Shown here in pieces: positions 62,747-64,000 of a stretch of DNA of 64,000 nt. The notes below the pieces were generated by a model. It was given only the letters and a program-made list of their open reading frames with translations, searched no databases and had not been told where the DNA came from. Position 1 is the first letter of the stretch, and every line of letters starts with the position of its first letter. Made by a program: the position numbers and the translations under genes. The stretch is taken from the NCBI RefSeq assembly GCF_003362755.1, contig NZ_QKRA01000002.1, positions 62,001-126,000 of the forward strand. Reading direction: 5' to 3'. The stretch is from Marinomonas piezotolerans. GTDB taxonomy: Bacteria > Pseudomonadota > Gammaproteobacteria > Pseudomonadales > Marinomonadaceae.

Positions 62747-64000
62747 ATGTTTAACGCACTAGAGGTTTTAGAACCAACCATTCTTGAGCGTCCTCTGAAT
62801 GAATTATGGCAACGCATTTCGCCACTTTACAGTGTGAATGAGGAACAGTGGTTGTCTGAACTACTGAAGCTTGCAGAACCAACAGACGCACAACTTAAAG
62901 CGAGTACGGATGCCGCGACAACACTGATCCAAGAAGTACGTAAAGACGATACATCCATGTCGATGATTGACTCTCTACTGCTGGAATACAGCCTAGATAC
63001 CAAAGAAGGTATTTTGCTAATGTGCTTGGCCGAAGCACTGATGCGTGTTCCCGATAAAGAAACAGCAGATGCGTTTATCAAAGACCGCTTGAGCGTTGCC
63101 GATTGGGCATCACACGCGAAAAACTCCGATTCGTTTTTCGTGAACGCGTCCACTTGGGGACTTTTGCTAACTGGTAAAATCGTCACTATGGACGAAACCA
63201 AAGATGGCAAACCAGCCAACCTTGTGAACCGTATGGTCAATCGAGTCTCTGAGCCTGTGATTCGCAAAGCGATGAACCAAGCCATGAAAATCATGGGGCA
63301 TCAATTTGTCCTTGGACGCTCCATCAGCGAAGCACTTTCACGCGGTAAGAGCTACCGTGACAAAGGCTACACTTACTCATTCGATATGCTTGGTGAAGCC
63401 GCTCTAACCGCTTCCGACGCCGACAAATACTTAAAATCCTATGAGCAAGCCATTGAATCTGTTGGCAAAGACACCTACAGCAAAGGCCACCGTCCGACCA
63501 TCTCGATCAAATTGTCTGCTCTGCACCCACGTTACGAAGTGGGCTGTGAAGAACGTGTGATGACAGAGCTGTTCGAAAGCGTAAAAGGTCTTATCGCAAA
63601 AGCGCGTGAGCTGAATGTCGGTATCACCATTGACGCCGAAGAAGCCGATCGCTTGGAGTTGTCACTACACTTATTCGAAAAACTGTTCCGTGATGACGTC
63701 ACCAAAGGCTGGGGCTTATTTGGTCTTGTTGTACAAGCGTACTCCAAACGCTGTCTACCCGTATTAAACTGGCTTGCTGCGTTAGCAAAGGATGTCGGGG
63801 ATCGCATCCCGCTACGTCTCGTAAAAGGCGCATACTGGGATTCTGAGATTAAACTGTGTCAGCAACGCGGCTTAAGCGGCTACCCTGTGTACACACGCAA
63901 AGAAGCCACTGACGTGTCTTACCTTGCGTGCGCGCAATTCCTTTTGAGCTCACACACACGTGAATGGATTTTCCCACAGTTCGCAAGCCACAACGCCCAC
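62747..64000 (+). CDS. putA: Bifunctional proline dehydrogenase/P5C dehydrogenase PutA (3' end outside window)
   Basis: The first 418 residues of PutA, which oxidises proline to glutamate. After a short N-terminus (MFNALEVLEPTILERP) comes the PutA helical domain (NELWQRISPLYSVNEEQWL) and the start of the FAD-binding proline dehydrogenase barrel (GHQFVLGRSISEAL, YSFDMLGEAALT, SIKLSALHPRYE, RLVKGAYWD). It lacks the ribbon-helix-helix DNA-binding domain of E. coli PutA, so it should not repress its own gene; the AraC-type gene upstream is the likely regulator. The gene runs off the window at 64000. Confidence 0.95.
   Translation, partial: MFNALEVLEPTILERPLNELWQRISPLYSVNEEQWLSELLKLAEPTDAQLKASTDAATTLIQEVRKDDTSMSMIDSLLLEYSLDTKEGILLMCLAEALMRVPDKETADAFIKDRLSVADWASHAKNSDSFFVNASTWGLLLTGKIVTMDETKDGKPANLVNRMVNRVSEPVIRKAMNQAMKIMGHQFVLGRSISEALSRGKSYRDKGYTYSFDMLGEAALTASDADKYLKSYEQAIESVGKDTYSKGHRPTISIKLSALHPRYEVGCEERVMTELFESVKGLIAKARELNVGITIDAEEADRLELSLHLFEKLFRDDVTKGWGLFGLVVQAYSKRCLPVLNWLAALAKDVGDRIPLRLVKGAYWDSEIKLCQQRGLSGYPVYTRKEATDVSYLACAQFLLSSHTREWIFPQFASHNAH

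Overview
The window is chromosomal DNA from a gammaproteobacterium, most likely a marine member of the Oceanospirillales close to Marinomonas. This is an inference from gene content: a Gts-type glucose ABC transporter, a Pseudomonas-like pho/pst neighbourhood, the gmk-rpoZ-spoT/oxyR/recG block, an aapJQMP amino-acid transporter and a PutA that starts without a ribbon-helix-helix domain. I see no rRNA, tRNA, CRISPR array, complete insertion sequence or prophage.

Layout: 1-2694 holds the end of a glucose/mannose ABC transporter operon (gtsB', gtsC, gtsD) and its terminator. 2886-7362 has a NutA-like lipoprotein 5'-nucleotidase, a small DUF2892 membrane protein behind a palindromic operator, a secreted protein, rph and divergent yicC. 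7369-11295 is the accessory region: a truncated hipA with hipB, an ATPase (DUF4143) tail fragment, a Phd/RelE-type toxin-antitoxin pair, an orphan terminator that may end a small RNA, a Fic AMP-transferase gene behind an array of TGTCGA palindromes, and a second HipA remnant. 11296-29090 is mixed housekeeping and environmental genes: a SulP transporter, a LysR/DsbA-like pair, a DJ-1/PfpI protein, an entericidin-like lipoprotein, a diguanylate cyclase, rRNA/tRNA modification enzymes, exporters, and an overlapping histidine kinase/EAL response regulator pair.

29321-36863 carries gmk, rpoZ, spoT, ridA, a sugar-epimerase-like gene, oxyR and recG. 36927-42166 pairs an Lrp-type regulator with aapJQMP, which has a convincing sigma-54 promoter. 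42269-44974 is an HDOD gene followed by ubiC and ubiA. 44996-58479 is the phosphate regulon: phoB-phoR, then pstS-pstC-pstA-pstB-phoU on the opposite strand, with Pho boxes before phoB and pstS and a third one unusually close to the pstC start. Between the two halves lie a response regulator with cysZ, and a three-gene set: a cofactor-less SUOX-like secreted protein, a histidine-kinase-like protein whose phosphoacceptor histidine is replaced by asparagine, and a free HPt protein. This set is the best candidate in the window for an unusual system. 58670-61558 is an orphan TRAP DctQM pair plus a quinone oxidoreductase, and 61671-64000 is an AraC-type regulator followed by the first 418 codons of putA.

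The genes are mostly well-formed and dense. Signs of gene decay and transfer are concentrated at 7369-11240.
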